From NCBI GenBank assembly GCA_036009105.1, contig DASYMJ010000018.1, forward strand, positions 1 to 6,582: a stretch of 6,582 bases of DNA, written 5' to 3'. The notes under the pieces were generated by a model, which saw nothing but the letters and a program-made list of their open reading frames with translations, did not search any database and was not told the DNA's origin. The DNA is from JAFAVZ01 sp036009105 (GTDB taxonomy: Bacteria > Acidobacteriota > Thermoanaerobaculia > Gp7-AA8). A program made the translations under genes and the position numbers. Below are positions 1-5,224 of the stretch, piece by piece; position 1 is the stretch's first letter; the number at the start of each line of letters is the position of its first letter.

Positions 1-528
1 CAACGCCACCGGGACATCGGTCGAAGCCTGATTGGTCAGTGTGGCGGACTGGCCCTGTGCGGTGGCCGCGACGCCGGCGTCGATCGACAGCATGGCCGCG
101 CCGAGGGTGATGCCGAGGCCGGAGCGCCCGGACTGAAGGGCCCAGACGGTGAGCGTCGCATCCCAGTACTTCGTGTCGAAGGCCGTGGTCACATCCGCCT
201 GGATGGGATAGAGGTTGTCCTGAAAGCGGAACTCGCGATCGATCTGCTCGAAGCCTCGGCGCGATGCGGAGACGTAGCTGCCGGCCAGCTCCACCCGGCT
301 GGCCAGCAGCCACTGCGCGGTGAAGCGTTGCAGCGTCTTGGATGACTCCAGCCCGAGGTCGCGCTCGACGTTCAGCTCGGTGCCGGTGGTGCTGCCCACC
401 TCGGGGTCGATGCGCACGTCGGTCGAGAAGTTGCCGGCGTAGCCGCCCGCCGTGACGCTGAAGCGGGGGAAGAGCTCCTGCGCGGCGGCCGGGAGGGCGA
501 AGAGAAGCAGCAGCAGGTGCACTCGCAT
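1..528 (-). CDS. Outer-membrane beta-barrel-like protein, N-terminal part (partial)
   Basis: The minus strand is open from an ATG at 526-528 to the window edge, giving 176 codons with no stop, so only the N-terminal part is visible. The protein begins with a classical Sec signal peptide: Arg2, a leucine run at residues 5-9, then PAAAQ with likely cleavage before Gln17. The mature part has alternating hydrophobic and polar segments typical of outer-membrane strands, such as FSVTAGGYAGNF, AQWLLASRVELAGSYVSAS and YWDATLTVWAL. An acidic loop with VRIDPEVGSTTGTELNVERDLGL follows the first strand, a pattern I associate with small barrel proteins of diderm bacteria. The substrate or role cannot be told. 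No good Shine-Dalgarno sequence precedes the ATG. The start lies 43 bases from the next gene, which is divergent, so its promoter must overlap that gene's 5' end; I could not pick one out. Barrel call fairly confident, function unknown. Confidence 0.8.
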   Translation of the reverse strand, partial: MRVHLLLLLFALPAAAQELFPRFSVTAGGYAGNFSTDVRIDPEVGSTTGTELNVERDLGLESSKTLQRFTAQWLLASRVELAGSYVSASRRGFEQIDREFRFQDNLYPIQADVTTAFDTKYWDATLTVWALQSGRSGLGITLGAAMLSIDAGVAATAQGQSATLTNQASTDVPVAL

Positions 529-535
529 GCGTGTC

Positions 536-565
536 TTGACGATCAAAAGCGATGCCGGACACAAT
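536..565 (+). promoter_or_regulatory. Putative sigma70 promoter for the secreted protein at 572
   Basis: TTGACG at 536-541 matches the -35 consensus at five of six bases. It is followed after 18 bases by CACAAT at 560-565, which matches the -10 at four of six. A start point about seven bases after the -10 would fall on or next to the ATG at 572, so the transcript would be leaderless or nearly so. Consistent with this, no Shine-Dalgarno sequence precedes that ATG. Confidence 0.45.
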
Positions 566-571
566 ATCGGC

Positions 572-1006
572 ATGCGGAAGTGCATAGGGACGGCACTCTT
601 CCTGATGTTGCTCGGCGCCTCCGCCTCCGCCCAGCCGCTCACCTTCGACGGCCCCACCGCCGTGCAGAGCTTCGGCGAGCACCGCACGCTCGTGGTGGTG
701 GACAGCGACGGCGACGGGCGGGCCGATCACCTCTTCCGCCTCTGGTCCGAGCGCGAGCTGCCGCGCGTCGACGAGGCGTTCGCCCGCGCTCATGTCGAGT
801 TCGAGCCGCACCGCCTGCGCATCCTCGCCGACGGCCGCGAGCTCTGCCTCTCCCTGGGCGACCTGCCGAGCGAGCCGGGCGCCCTGGCCGGCTACGGCCT
901 CAATCACGAGTGGGGCGGCGCGAAGGTGGCGCTGCACCGCATCGTGGTGGAGGGCGGCGTCGCGCGGTATGTCGCCGAGGCGGGCGCGGCGGACTGGCCG
1001 CAATGA
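572..1006 (+). CDS. Small secreted protein, first of a paralogous pair
   Basis: Encodes 144 residues. I chose the ATG at 572 because it begins a textbook signal peptide (MRKCIGTALFLMLLGASASA, likely cleavage before Gln21). The reading frame is open further upstream, but an extension would run back into the divergent gene. The mature domain is clearly related to the protein encoded at 1089: shared EHR (36-38), an acidic DSDGDGRAD stretch (44-52), ADHLFR-x-WS (51-59), LP-x2-D (63-67), and GYGLNH (107-112). DSDGDG resembles a calcium-binding DxDxDG loop, but the paralogue has DSRGANKAD at this place, so calcium binding is not a family-wide property. I do not recognise the family; a periplasmic or extracellular location is inferred from the signal peptide. 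It lacks the cysteine-rich tail of its neighbour and ends soon after the shared domain. The two probably arose by tandem duplication, but each has its own promoter-like sequence. Confidence 0.85.
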   Translation: MRKCIGTALFLMLLGASASAQPLTFDGPTAVQSFGEHRTLVVVDSDGDGRADHLFRLWSERELPRVDEAFARAHVEFEPHRLRILADGRELCLSLGDLPSEPGALAGYGLNHEWGGAKVALHRIVVEGGVARYVAEAGAADWPQ

Positions 1007-1022
1007 GGCGGGCACGGCAGTA

Positions 1023-1052
1023 TTGACTTTTCGGATTTCTCCTTTTTAGAAT
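1023..1052 (+). promoter_or_regulatory. Strong sigma70-type promoter for the cysteine-rich secreted protein
   Basis: TTGACT at 1023-1028 (five of six -35 consensus bases) and TAGAAT at 1047-1052 (five of six -10 bases) are separated by 18 bases, in an AT-rich island within GC-rich DNA. The expected start near 1059 gives a leader of about 30 bases before the ATG at 1089. The promoter begins 16 bases after the stop of the upstream paralogue, so the second gene can be expressed alone. The -10 element overlaps the first copy of a direct repeat (see 1032-1080). Confidence 0.65.
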
Positions 1053-1080
1053 TTCCCCATCCGGATTTCAATCTTTTTAG
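1032..1080 (+). repeat. Imperfect direct repeat bracketing the promoter -10 and leader
   Basis: Two copies of CGGATTTC followed by CTTTTTAG lie at 1032-1049 (two-base spacer TC) and 1062-1080 (three-base spacer AAT), 30 bases apart. The first copy spans the promoter spacer and the start of the -10 element; the second lies in the predicted leader just before the Shine-Dalgarno sequence. The placement fits a pair of binding sites for a regulator, or a small duplication. No regulator is identifiable from this window. Confidence 0.55.
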
Positions 1081-1088
1081 GGGGAGAA

Positions 1089-1742
1089 ATGCTCAAGCGA
1101 TTCCTTGCACTCCTGGGTTCCCTTGCCTGCACCGGCTCTCTGCTCGCCGCTCCTTCCGCCACCGCCGCCGACCCCGGAACTTTCCACGGCCGCACCATCA
1201 TCAAGTCGTATGACGAGCACCGCATCCTCATCGCCCTCGACTCCCGCGGCGCAAACAAAGCCGATCACCTCTTCCGCTTCTGGTCCGATCAGCCGCTGCC
1301 ACTCATCGATCTCAAATTCGACGCCGCCTCGCTGCAGTTCTACGGCACGGAGCTCATTCTGGTGACGGACGACGACGCGATCGTGTATCGCTTCACCGTC
1401 GGCGGCAGCCAGCCGCACCAGTTCCGCCTCAGCGAGAACGCGGTGGCCACCGGCTACACCGGCTACGGCCTCAATCACCAGATGCCCTCCCCCGCTCCGC
1501 GCGCCGCCGCGAAGGGCGGCGGGGTCGATCCCGACCCTTCCCTGAGCTGCGACTTCGGCGACTGCGAGCAGCCGAGTTGGGAGTGGTACGGCAATGGGAA
1601 CTGCACCTCCGGCGGCGTCGGCTCGACCTCCTGCAGCCTCAGCGTGGCCGGCGCCTCGTGCTCCACGTCCTGCGAGGCGGGCTACTACGCCTGCTGCACC
1701 TCGACCTTCGGCGGCATCAGCTGTACGTGCGTGCACAAGTAA
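1089..1742 (+). CDS. Secreted protein with cysteine-rich C-terminal tail, second of paralogous pair
   Basis: Encodes 217 residues, starting at an ATG preceded by a purine-rich GGGGGAG at 1080-1086. A signal peptide covers about residues 1-26 (hydrophobic FLALLGSLACTGSLLAA, cleavage near ATA-AD). Residues 35-130 match the upstream paralogue: EHR (43-45), ADHLFRFWS (58-66), LP-x2-D (70-74) and YGLNH (126-130). A Pro/Ala/Gly linker (131-150) leads into a tail found only in this copy. Ten cysteines lie at 154, 159, 172, 182, 191, 195, 202, 203, 212 and 214, including a CSTSCEAGYYACC stretch (191-203) and a final CTC. The even count and export signal favour disulphides formed outside the cytoplasm; a metal-binding or post-translationally modified tail is less likely but possible. 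Cys14 lies inside the signal peptide without a good lipobox (residue -3 is Ser), so a lipoprotein is unlikely. Family and function are not recognised. Confidence 0.85.
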   Translation: MLKRFLALLGSLACTGSLLAAPSATAADPGTFHGRTIIKSYDEHRILIALDSRGANKADHLFRFWSDQPLPLIDLKFDAASLQFYGTELILVTDDDAIVYRFTVGGSQPHQFRLSENAVATGYTGYGLNHQMPSPAPRAAAKGGGVDPDPSLSCDFGDCEQPSWEWYGNGNCTSGGVGSTSCSLSVAGASCSTSCEAGYYACCTSTFGGISCTCVHK

Positions 1743-1812
1743 TGTAGGGCCGGCTCTCAGCCGGCCTTAATCGCGGCATCACCCTCGGGCCGGCTGGGAG
1801 CCGGCCCCACAT
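1742..1812. repeat. 71-bp inverted-repeat element of two REP-like GC hairpins
   Basis: The first hairpin has an 8-bp perfect stem, GGCCGGCT (1748-1755) and AGCCGGCC (1759-1766), around a CTC loop. A-T, G-T and T-A pairs extend it to 1745-1769. The second has a 9-bp perfect stem, GGGCCGGCT (1787-1795) and AGCCGGCCC (1799-1807), around GGG. The two units are also inverted copies of each other: 1742-1766 matches the reverse complement of 1788-1812 at 23 of 25 positions, with about 21 unrelated bases between them. This architecture resembles paired REP/BIME elements. The first hairpin starts three bases after the stop of the cysteine-rich gene and may also act as a transcription terminator or mRNA 3'-end stabiliser, though it lacks a proper T-run. 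The right edge reaches the first possible start codon of the phosphoesterase. Confidence 0.8.
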
Positions 1813-2950
1813 GTATCATGCGCGCGCCCTCATGCGCGCAGTCCTCCTCTCCGCGTTCCTCCTCCTCTTCCTCGCCTTCAGCTTCCTCACCTGGCGCCAG
1901 CTCGTGCGCATCCATCCCCGGCACCGGCGCCTGATCACCACCGTCGCCATTCTTTGCAACCTGATGTGGCCGTTCTTCCCGCTGCTGAACGCGCGCACCG
2001 ACTTTTCGCGCATCATCCGGGCGACGCTCGGGCCGCCATGGTTTGCCTGGATCACATTCTCCGTCTTCTACTCCGGCCTCCTCTTCCTGCTGGTGCTGGC
2101 CTGGCTGCCGTTCCGCCGCCGCCCGTTTCACGATTTCGCGCGCTGGCCGTCGCGCGTCTTCCTGATGCTGGTCCTCATCGGGAGCATGGTCGGCTTCTAC
2201 CAGGCCATCGTGCCGCTGCGCGTCGAGCGGGTGCCGATCGCGATCGAGAACCTGCCGCCGGAACTGGTCGGCACGCGCCTCGCCCTCGTGGCAGATCTCC
2301 ACGTCGGCCTCTTCACGCGGCCCTCACGCCTGCGGAAGATCTTCGCCACCACCGCCGCCCTCCAGCCGCGGGCCGTCTTCCTCCTCGGCGACATGCTGGA
2401 CGACGATCCGCATTACATCCCCAAGCTGCTGACCGGCACCCGGTCGCTGCCGGCGGGCGTGCCGCTCTTCGCCGTCCTGGGCAATCACGAGATGTACGGC
2501 GCGCCGCGGGAGGTGATCGCCGGTCTGCGCGGCAGCCGCATCCGCCTGCTGGTGAATGAAGGCGCGCCTCTTGGGCGGCTCTGGCTGGCCGGCATCTCCG
2601 ATTACGCCGGCCGCAACGCCGGCCTGCCGCCCGACTTCGAAGCCGCGCTGGCGCACCGTCCGCCCGATGCGATCCCGATCGTGCTCAGCCACCAGCCGAA
2701 CGCGTTCGACGATGCGCGGAAGCGCAACCTGCCGCTCACCGTCTGCGGTCACACGCACGGCGGGCAATGCGGCATCCGGCCGCTGCACTGGTCGGTGGCC
2801 GGCCTCTTCCTGCCGTATCACATGGGGCTGTACCGGCGCGGCGCGGCGCAGCTGTACGTGAACACCGGCACGGGCTACTGGCTGCTGCCGTTCCGGCTGG
2901 GGATGACGCCGGAGATCACCCTGGTCGAACTGCGGCGGCGGGCCGCATAG
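1811..2950 (+). CDS. Membrane-anchored metallophosphoesterase, YkuE/YaeI-like
   Basis: Encodes 379 residues from ATG 1811. An in-frame ATG at 1832 (372 residues) is an equal candidate because 1811 sits on the edge of the inverted repeat. GGAG at 1797-1800 could serve 1811 but is within a hairpin. Four hydrophobic segments come first (about 9-27, 41-59, 77-100, 115-135). The calcineurin-like catalytic domain follows, with the metal-ligand motifs in the usual order: ADLH (Asp162, His164), GDMLDD (193-198), GNHE (224-227), LSHQP (292-296) and GHTHGGQ (313-319). The C-terminal NTGTGYWLLPFRLGMTPEITLVEL is typical of the YkuE/YaeI group. Members with a four-helix N-terminus are membrane proteins whose dinuclear metal site hydrolyses phosphoesters; some relatives act on UDP-diacylglucosamine or lipid phosphates. 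All ligands are present, so activity is expected, but the substrate and the side of the membrane cannot be deduced. It stands alone, convergent with the next gene. Confidence 0.9.
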   Translation: MYHARALMRAVLLSAFLLLFLAFSFLTWRQLVRIHPRHRRLITTVAILCNLMWPFFPLLNARTDFSRIIRATLGPPWFAWITFSVFYSGLLFLLVLAWLPFRRRPFHDFARWPSRVFLMLVLIGSMVGFYQAIVPLRVERVPIAIENLPPELVGTRLALVADLHVGLFTRPSRLRKIFATTAALQPRAVFLLGDMLDDDPHYIPKLLTGTRSLPAGVPLFAVLGNHEMYGAPREVIAGLRGSRIRLLVNEGAPLGRLWLAGISDYAGRNAGLPPDFEAALAHRPPDAIPIVLSHQPNAFDDARKRNLPLTVCGHTHGGQCGIRPLHWSVAGLFLPYHMGLYRRGAAQLYVNTGTGYWLLPFRLGMTPEITLVELRRRAA

Positions 2951-2963
2951 GGCGGCCCGCCGC
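2935..2963. terminator. GC-rich hairpin at convergent gene ends
   Basis: A perfect 12-bp stem, GCGGCGGGCCGC (2935-2946) paired with GCGGCCCGCCGC (2952-2963), encloses a five-base loop. It overlaps the last codons and stop of the phosphoesterase and lies eight bases beyond the stop of the convergent gene, so it could serve both strands. Neither strand has a T-run after the stem, so it is either a T-poor terminator or an mRNA-end stabilising structure. Confidence 0.55.
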
Positions 2964-2970
2964 ACGCTGC

Positions 2971-3603
2971 TCAGTAACGCCCATTGCGGATGTCTTCGAT
3001 GCGGGTTGCGACGAACAGGCCGCTGCGCGTCCAGTCGCCGGTGAGCTCGACGCGGTCGCCCCGGCGAAGGTCGCCGATGTTGAGGCGCCCGCGGCGCTCG
3101 GCCCGCATGTCCACTTCGACGATGCGCCTGCTGCTGTCATCGCGCACCCAGACGGTGGAGCGGCGGGAGTCGACCCGGTCGACCGTGCCGCGCAGGGAGT
3201 TGTTGCGATAGCTGTCGGTGTAGCCGCCGCCGTCCGGCCAGCTCACGGCGTCGACGTAGACCGACCCGCCGCGGAAGACGCCGCCCAGGTTGATGGAGAC
3301 GCCGACGCGGAGGTCGCGCGTGCGGTTGCGGACGTAGGAGTCCGGAACCCAGTAAGACTCGTTGCCGCGATCGAGCTGCACGCGGTAGCCGTTCCGCTCG
3401 TGGCTGAAGGAGCTGATGTGCCCCTGCATGGTGACGCGGTCGTTCTCGCGGTAGCCGCGGTTCGTTTCGGACTGACGCCGATCGTTGGAAGCGCGATACG
3501 TCTGGTCCTGATGACGGGAATCCGCAAAAGCGGACGTGGTGAGGAGGGCGGCCAGGGCCGCCGTGCCGGTGAGCTTCACTGCATATGCACTCAGGGATTT
3601 CAT
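2971..3603 (-). CDS. Secreted DUF5666-like protein with two beta-rich repeats
   Basis: Encodes 210 residues. The ATG at 3601-3603 is preceded on the minus strand by GGAG (complement of 3610-3613) at six bases. The signal peptide spans residues 1-27 (hydrophobic TGTAALAALLTTSAFA, cleavage before Asp28). A charged, Arg/Asn/Gln-rich stretch (28-52) follows. Then come two related units, about 56-120 and 137-204. Each opens with a GxIxxF/GTVDRV strand, continues with YRVQLDRG / STVWVRDD, and ends in a VGVSINLGGVFRGG-VYVDAV / RGDRVELTGDWTRSGLFVATRI pattern. This is the layout of small OB-like barrels in DUF5666-type proteins, where the last strands read 'GDRVELxGxxxxxxFxAxxI'. Binding of a ligand or polyanion is possible for such folds, but no active site is visible. 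It is very basic and probably periplasmic. The divergent arrangement with the Spy-like gene suggests shared control. Family call is moderate, function unknown. Confidence 0.8.
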   Translation of the reverse strand: MKSLSAYAVKLTGTAALAALLTTSAFADSRHQDQTYRASNDRRQSETNRGYRENDRVTMQGHISSFSHERNGYRVQLDRGNESYWVPDSYVRNRTRDLRVGVSINLGGVFRGGSVYVDAVSWPDGGGYTDSYRNNSLRGTVDRVDSRRSTVWVRDDSSRRIVEVDMRAERRGRLNIGDLRRGDRVELTGDWTRSGLFVATRIEDIRNGRY

Positions 3604-3669
3604 TGTTTTCTCCAGTCGTGACCGACGACGTTACCGCTCCTCCATCGCAACCAGCCTGCCACTTTTGCT

Positions 3670-3704
3670 GGCGTGCAGTTCGTGACATGGGCGTGCAATT
3701 CGTG
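3670..3704. promoter_or_regulatory. Tandem operator-like direct repeat in divergent promoter region
   Basis: GGCGTGCAGTTCGTG at 3670-3684 and GGCGTGCAATTCGTG at 3690-3704 differ at one of 15 bases and start exactly 20 bases apart, about two helical turns, so both copies face the same side of the DNA. They sit 66 bases upstream of the minus-strand start (3603) and 114 bases upstream of the plus-strand start (3819). This fits a site for a dimeric or tandem-binding regulator acting on one or both genes. The rest of 3604-3818 shows no convincing promoter or small gene; the plus-strand gene has AGGAGA at 3805-3810. Confidence 0.5.
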
Positions 3705-3818
3705 CTGCCGGCGAAACATTCAGAGCTCCCCGCGCGTCCATTGCATCGACTGGCAAACATCACATCGACCGACCGACGACATTCACCCCACGCCAGCCAC
3801 ATACAGGAGATCCAACCC

Positions 3819-4259
3819 ATGAAGAAGTTCGCAACCGGCATTGCAGCAGTCACGCTGTTGGGAGCGACGCTCGCGTTCGCGGCGCCGCACGATGGTGGTG
3901 GTGAGGGCCGGGGCCACGGCAAACGCGGTGGCTTCGACCAGAAGCTGGCCCAGGAGCTGGGCCTCAGCGATGCGCAGAAGGAACAGATCCGCGCCATCCG
4001 CAAGGACTCCTACGAGCAGAACAAGGCGTTCTTCGAGCAGTCCCGCGCGACGATGAAGCAGCTGTGGGACGCCAAAGAGGCGAACGACACGGCGAAGCTC
4101 GACGCGCTCAAGCCGGCGCTCGACGCCCAGCGCGCGCAGATGCAGCAGATCCGCGCCGCCGAGGAGGCCAAGATCGCGACGGTGCTGACCGCCGAGCAGA
4201 ACGCGAAGTGGCAGCAGCTGAAGGCGGAGCGCGCCTCGCGCCACCGCGACCAGCAGTAA
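3819..4259 (+). CDS. Spy/CpxP-like periplasmic LTxxQ-motif protein
   Basis: Encodes 146 residues. The ATG at 3819 was chosen over upstream in-frame starts because AGGAGA (3805-3810) lies eight bases before it and because it begins a clean signal peptide (MKKFATGIAAVTLLGATLAFA, cleavage near residue 21-22). After a Gly/His-rich linker (23-38, several His that might bind metal), the rest is predicted as charged amphipathic helices with the two family signatures LSDAQ (49-53) and LTAEQ (123-127), the spacing seen in Spy/CpxP proteins. Family members are periplasmic: Spy is an ATP-independent chaperone with a cradle of helices, CpxP inhibits a sensor kinase, and others sense metals. No Cpx-type kinase or response regulator is in the window, so a chaperone-like or envelope-stress role is inferred from the family alone. 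The divergent neighbour is another exported protein, and a strong terminator follows. Confidence 0.88.
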   Translation: MKKFATGIAAVTLLGATLAFAAPHDGGGEGRGHGKRGGFDQKLAQELGLSDAQKEQIRAIRKDSYEQNKAFFEQSRATMKQLWDAKEANDTAKLDALKPALDAQRAQMQQIRAAEEAKIATVLTAEQNAKWQQLKAERASRHRDQQ

Positions 4260-4273
4260 GTAGCAGTCAGTAC

Positions 4274-4309
4274 GGAGAAAGGAGGCGGCGACGCCTCCTT
4301 TCTCCATTT
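4274..4309. terminator. Strong intrinsic terminator, 14-bp stem with GCGA loop
   Basis: GGAGAAAGGAGGCG (4274-4287) pairs perfectly with CGCCTCCTTTCTCC (4292-4305) around a GCGA tetraloop of GNRA type, followed by ATTTC on the plus strand. It begins 15 bases after the stop of the Spy-like gene. It also lies just beyond the stop of the convergent sirtuin gene (4312-4314), so it probably insulates both. The T-run is short, but the stem is long and perfect. Confidence 0.85.
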
Positions 4310-4311
4310 CA

Positions 4312-5204
4312 TCACGGCGCCAGCGCCGCGAGCGCGCTCAGCGTCTCGCCGCAGCTGGCCTCGATCTTCATCGACGCCAGCTCGTCCGCGCGCGTGGGGC
4401 CGATGTTGACGATGGCGATCGGCACCCCCCGCTCCGCCGCCCGCTTCGCGAAGCGGAAACCGGACCACACCGTGAGCGACGATCCGGCCACCAGCAGCGC
4501 ATCCGCTTCATCGACCCGGTTCATCGCGTAACGCACTTTCTCCGGCGGCACCGACTCGCCGAAGAAGACCACGGCCGGCTTGAGCACGCCGCCGCACCGC
4601 TCGCACTCCGGCACCCGGAACCCGCCGATGACCTCCGCGCCGACGTTCGCATCGCCGTCCGGCGCAAAGTCGGCCTCGTCCGCGCGCAATACGTCCCACC
4701 TCGCCCGCTCCAGCCATTGGCCGTTCATCACCCGCATCCGCTCCTGCACCTCACCGCGCGGGAACTCCCCCGGGCAATCGAGACAGACCACCACCCGATT
4801 GCGCCCATGCAGCTGCACCACCGCCCGGCTCCCCGCCTCCTGATGCAGGTCATCGACGTTTGCGTGATCAGCTGATGGACTTTCCCCCGCTCCTCCAGCG
4901 CGGCAATGGCCCGATGCGCGTCATTCGGCCTCGCCGCCGCAAACCGCGGCCACCCCCGATAGGAGCGCGCCCAGTAAAACCGCCGCACCTCCGCCGACCG
5001 GACGAAGGAGCTGTAGTAGATCGGCTTGTGCCGCGTCCACGCCCCACCCGGGCTGCGGTAGTCCGGAATCCCCGACTCCGTGCTGCACCCCGCCCCGGTG
5101 AGGACGACGAGCCGCTTCGCGCGGGCCACGAACTGGTGCAGGTTCACGGGGGAAGGGAACACGGGCGGGAGGGCGGGGCTTCCGGGAGCCGCGCGCGTTA
5201 CCAT
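4312..5204 (-). pseudogene. Class II Sir2 (SIRT4-like) NAD-dependent protein deacylase, frameshifted
   Basis: Two overlapping minus-strand frames together give one complete sirtuin. The N-terminal part (5204 to about 4862) has GAGCSTESGIPDYRS, the NAD-binding signature, and ends in LITQ. The C-terminal part (about 4858 to 4312) resumes with VDDLHQEAG, then VQLHG (catalytic His), two zinc-binding Cys pairs (CLDC and CERC), KPAVVFFGE, GSSLTVWSGFRF and NIGPTRAD. Adding one A to the AAA run (complement of 4859-4861) restores TQNVDDLHQEAG exactly. The joined product would be about 297 residues from ATG 5204, or about 278 from GTG 5147, which fits class II sirtuins. These remove acyl groups from lysine using NAD in the cytosol. 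If the frameshift is real, the product stops at 4728 without the catalytic His and zinc site and should be dead. The rest is fully conserved in codons and motifs, so a sequencing or assembly error, or a very recent mutation, is likely. No clear Shine-Dalgarno supports either start. Confidence 0.85.
4859..4861 (-). other. Frameshift site in the sirtuin gene (missing one A on the minus strand)
   Basis: The minus strand reads ACGCAAACGTCGATG here, giving T-Q-T-S-M. Four A's instead of three would give T-Q-N-V-D, the sirtuin consensus TQN(I/V)D. The change therefore lies in a short A-run. The local sequence has no X-XXY-YYZ slippery heptamer, so programmed frameshifting is not suggested. Confidence 0.85.
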
Positions 5205-5224
5205 GGACAGCAGACAGATCAACC

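Noticed and set aside
452..571. Upstream extension of the first secreted protein to starts at 452 or 527
   Set aside because: The extension runs into the divergent outer-membrane gene, has a composition unlike a leader, and would bury a clean signal peptide that begins at 572.
1128..1130. Cys14 of the cysteine-rich protein as a lipoprotein cysteine
   Set aside because: The preceding residues S-L-A lack the hydrophobic residue at -3 and the position is too early in the hydrophobic segment; signal peptidase I cleavage near residue 26 fits better.
2767..3621. Long 284-residue plus-strand open frame opposite the DUF5666-like gene
   Set aside because: It is antisense to a gene with signal peptide and ribosome site, and overlaps the end of the phosphoesterase. 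Its Ala/Val/Asp-rich composition is a GC-rich shadow-frame artefact.
3620..3781. GACCGACGAC repeated at 3620-3629 and 3771-3780
   Set aside because: It is a low-complexity GAC-rich decamer with no matching distance to the two start codons; likely chance.
3585..3818. N-terminal extension of the Spy-like protein
   Set aside because: AGGAGA and a signal peptide fix the start at 3819; the extension overlaps the start of the divergent gene and the repeat region.
3137..4003. 288-residue minus-strand open frame across both divergent envelope genes
   Set aside because: It covers the intergenic region and parts of two well-supported genes in the wrong frames and shows no domain-like sequence.
4856..4864. 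Programmed ribosomal frameshift in the sirtuin
   Set aside because: There is no slippery heptamer, only a three-A run, and no obvious stimulatory structure; sirtuins are not known to use programmed frameshifting.
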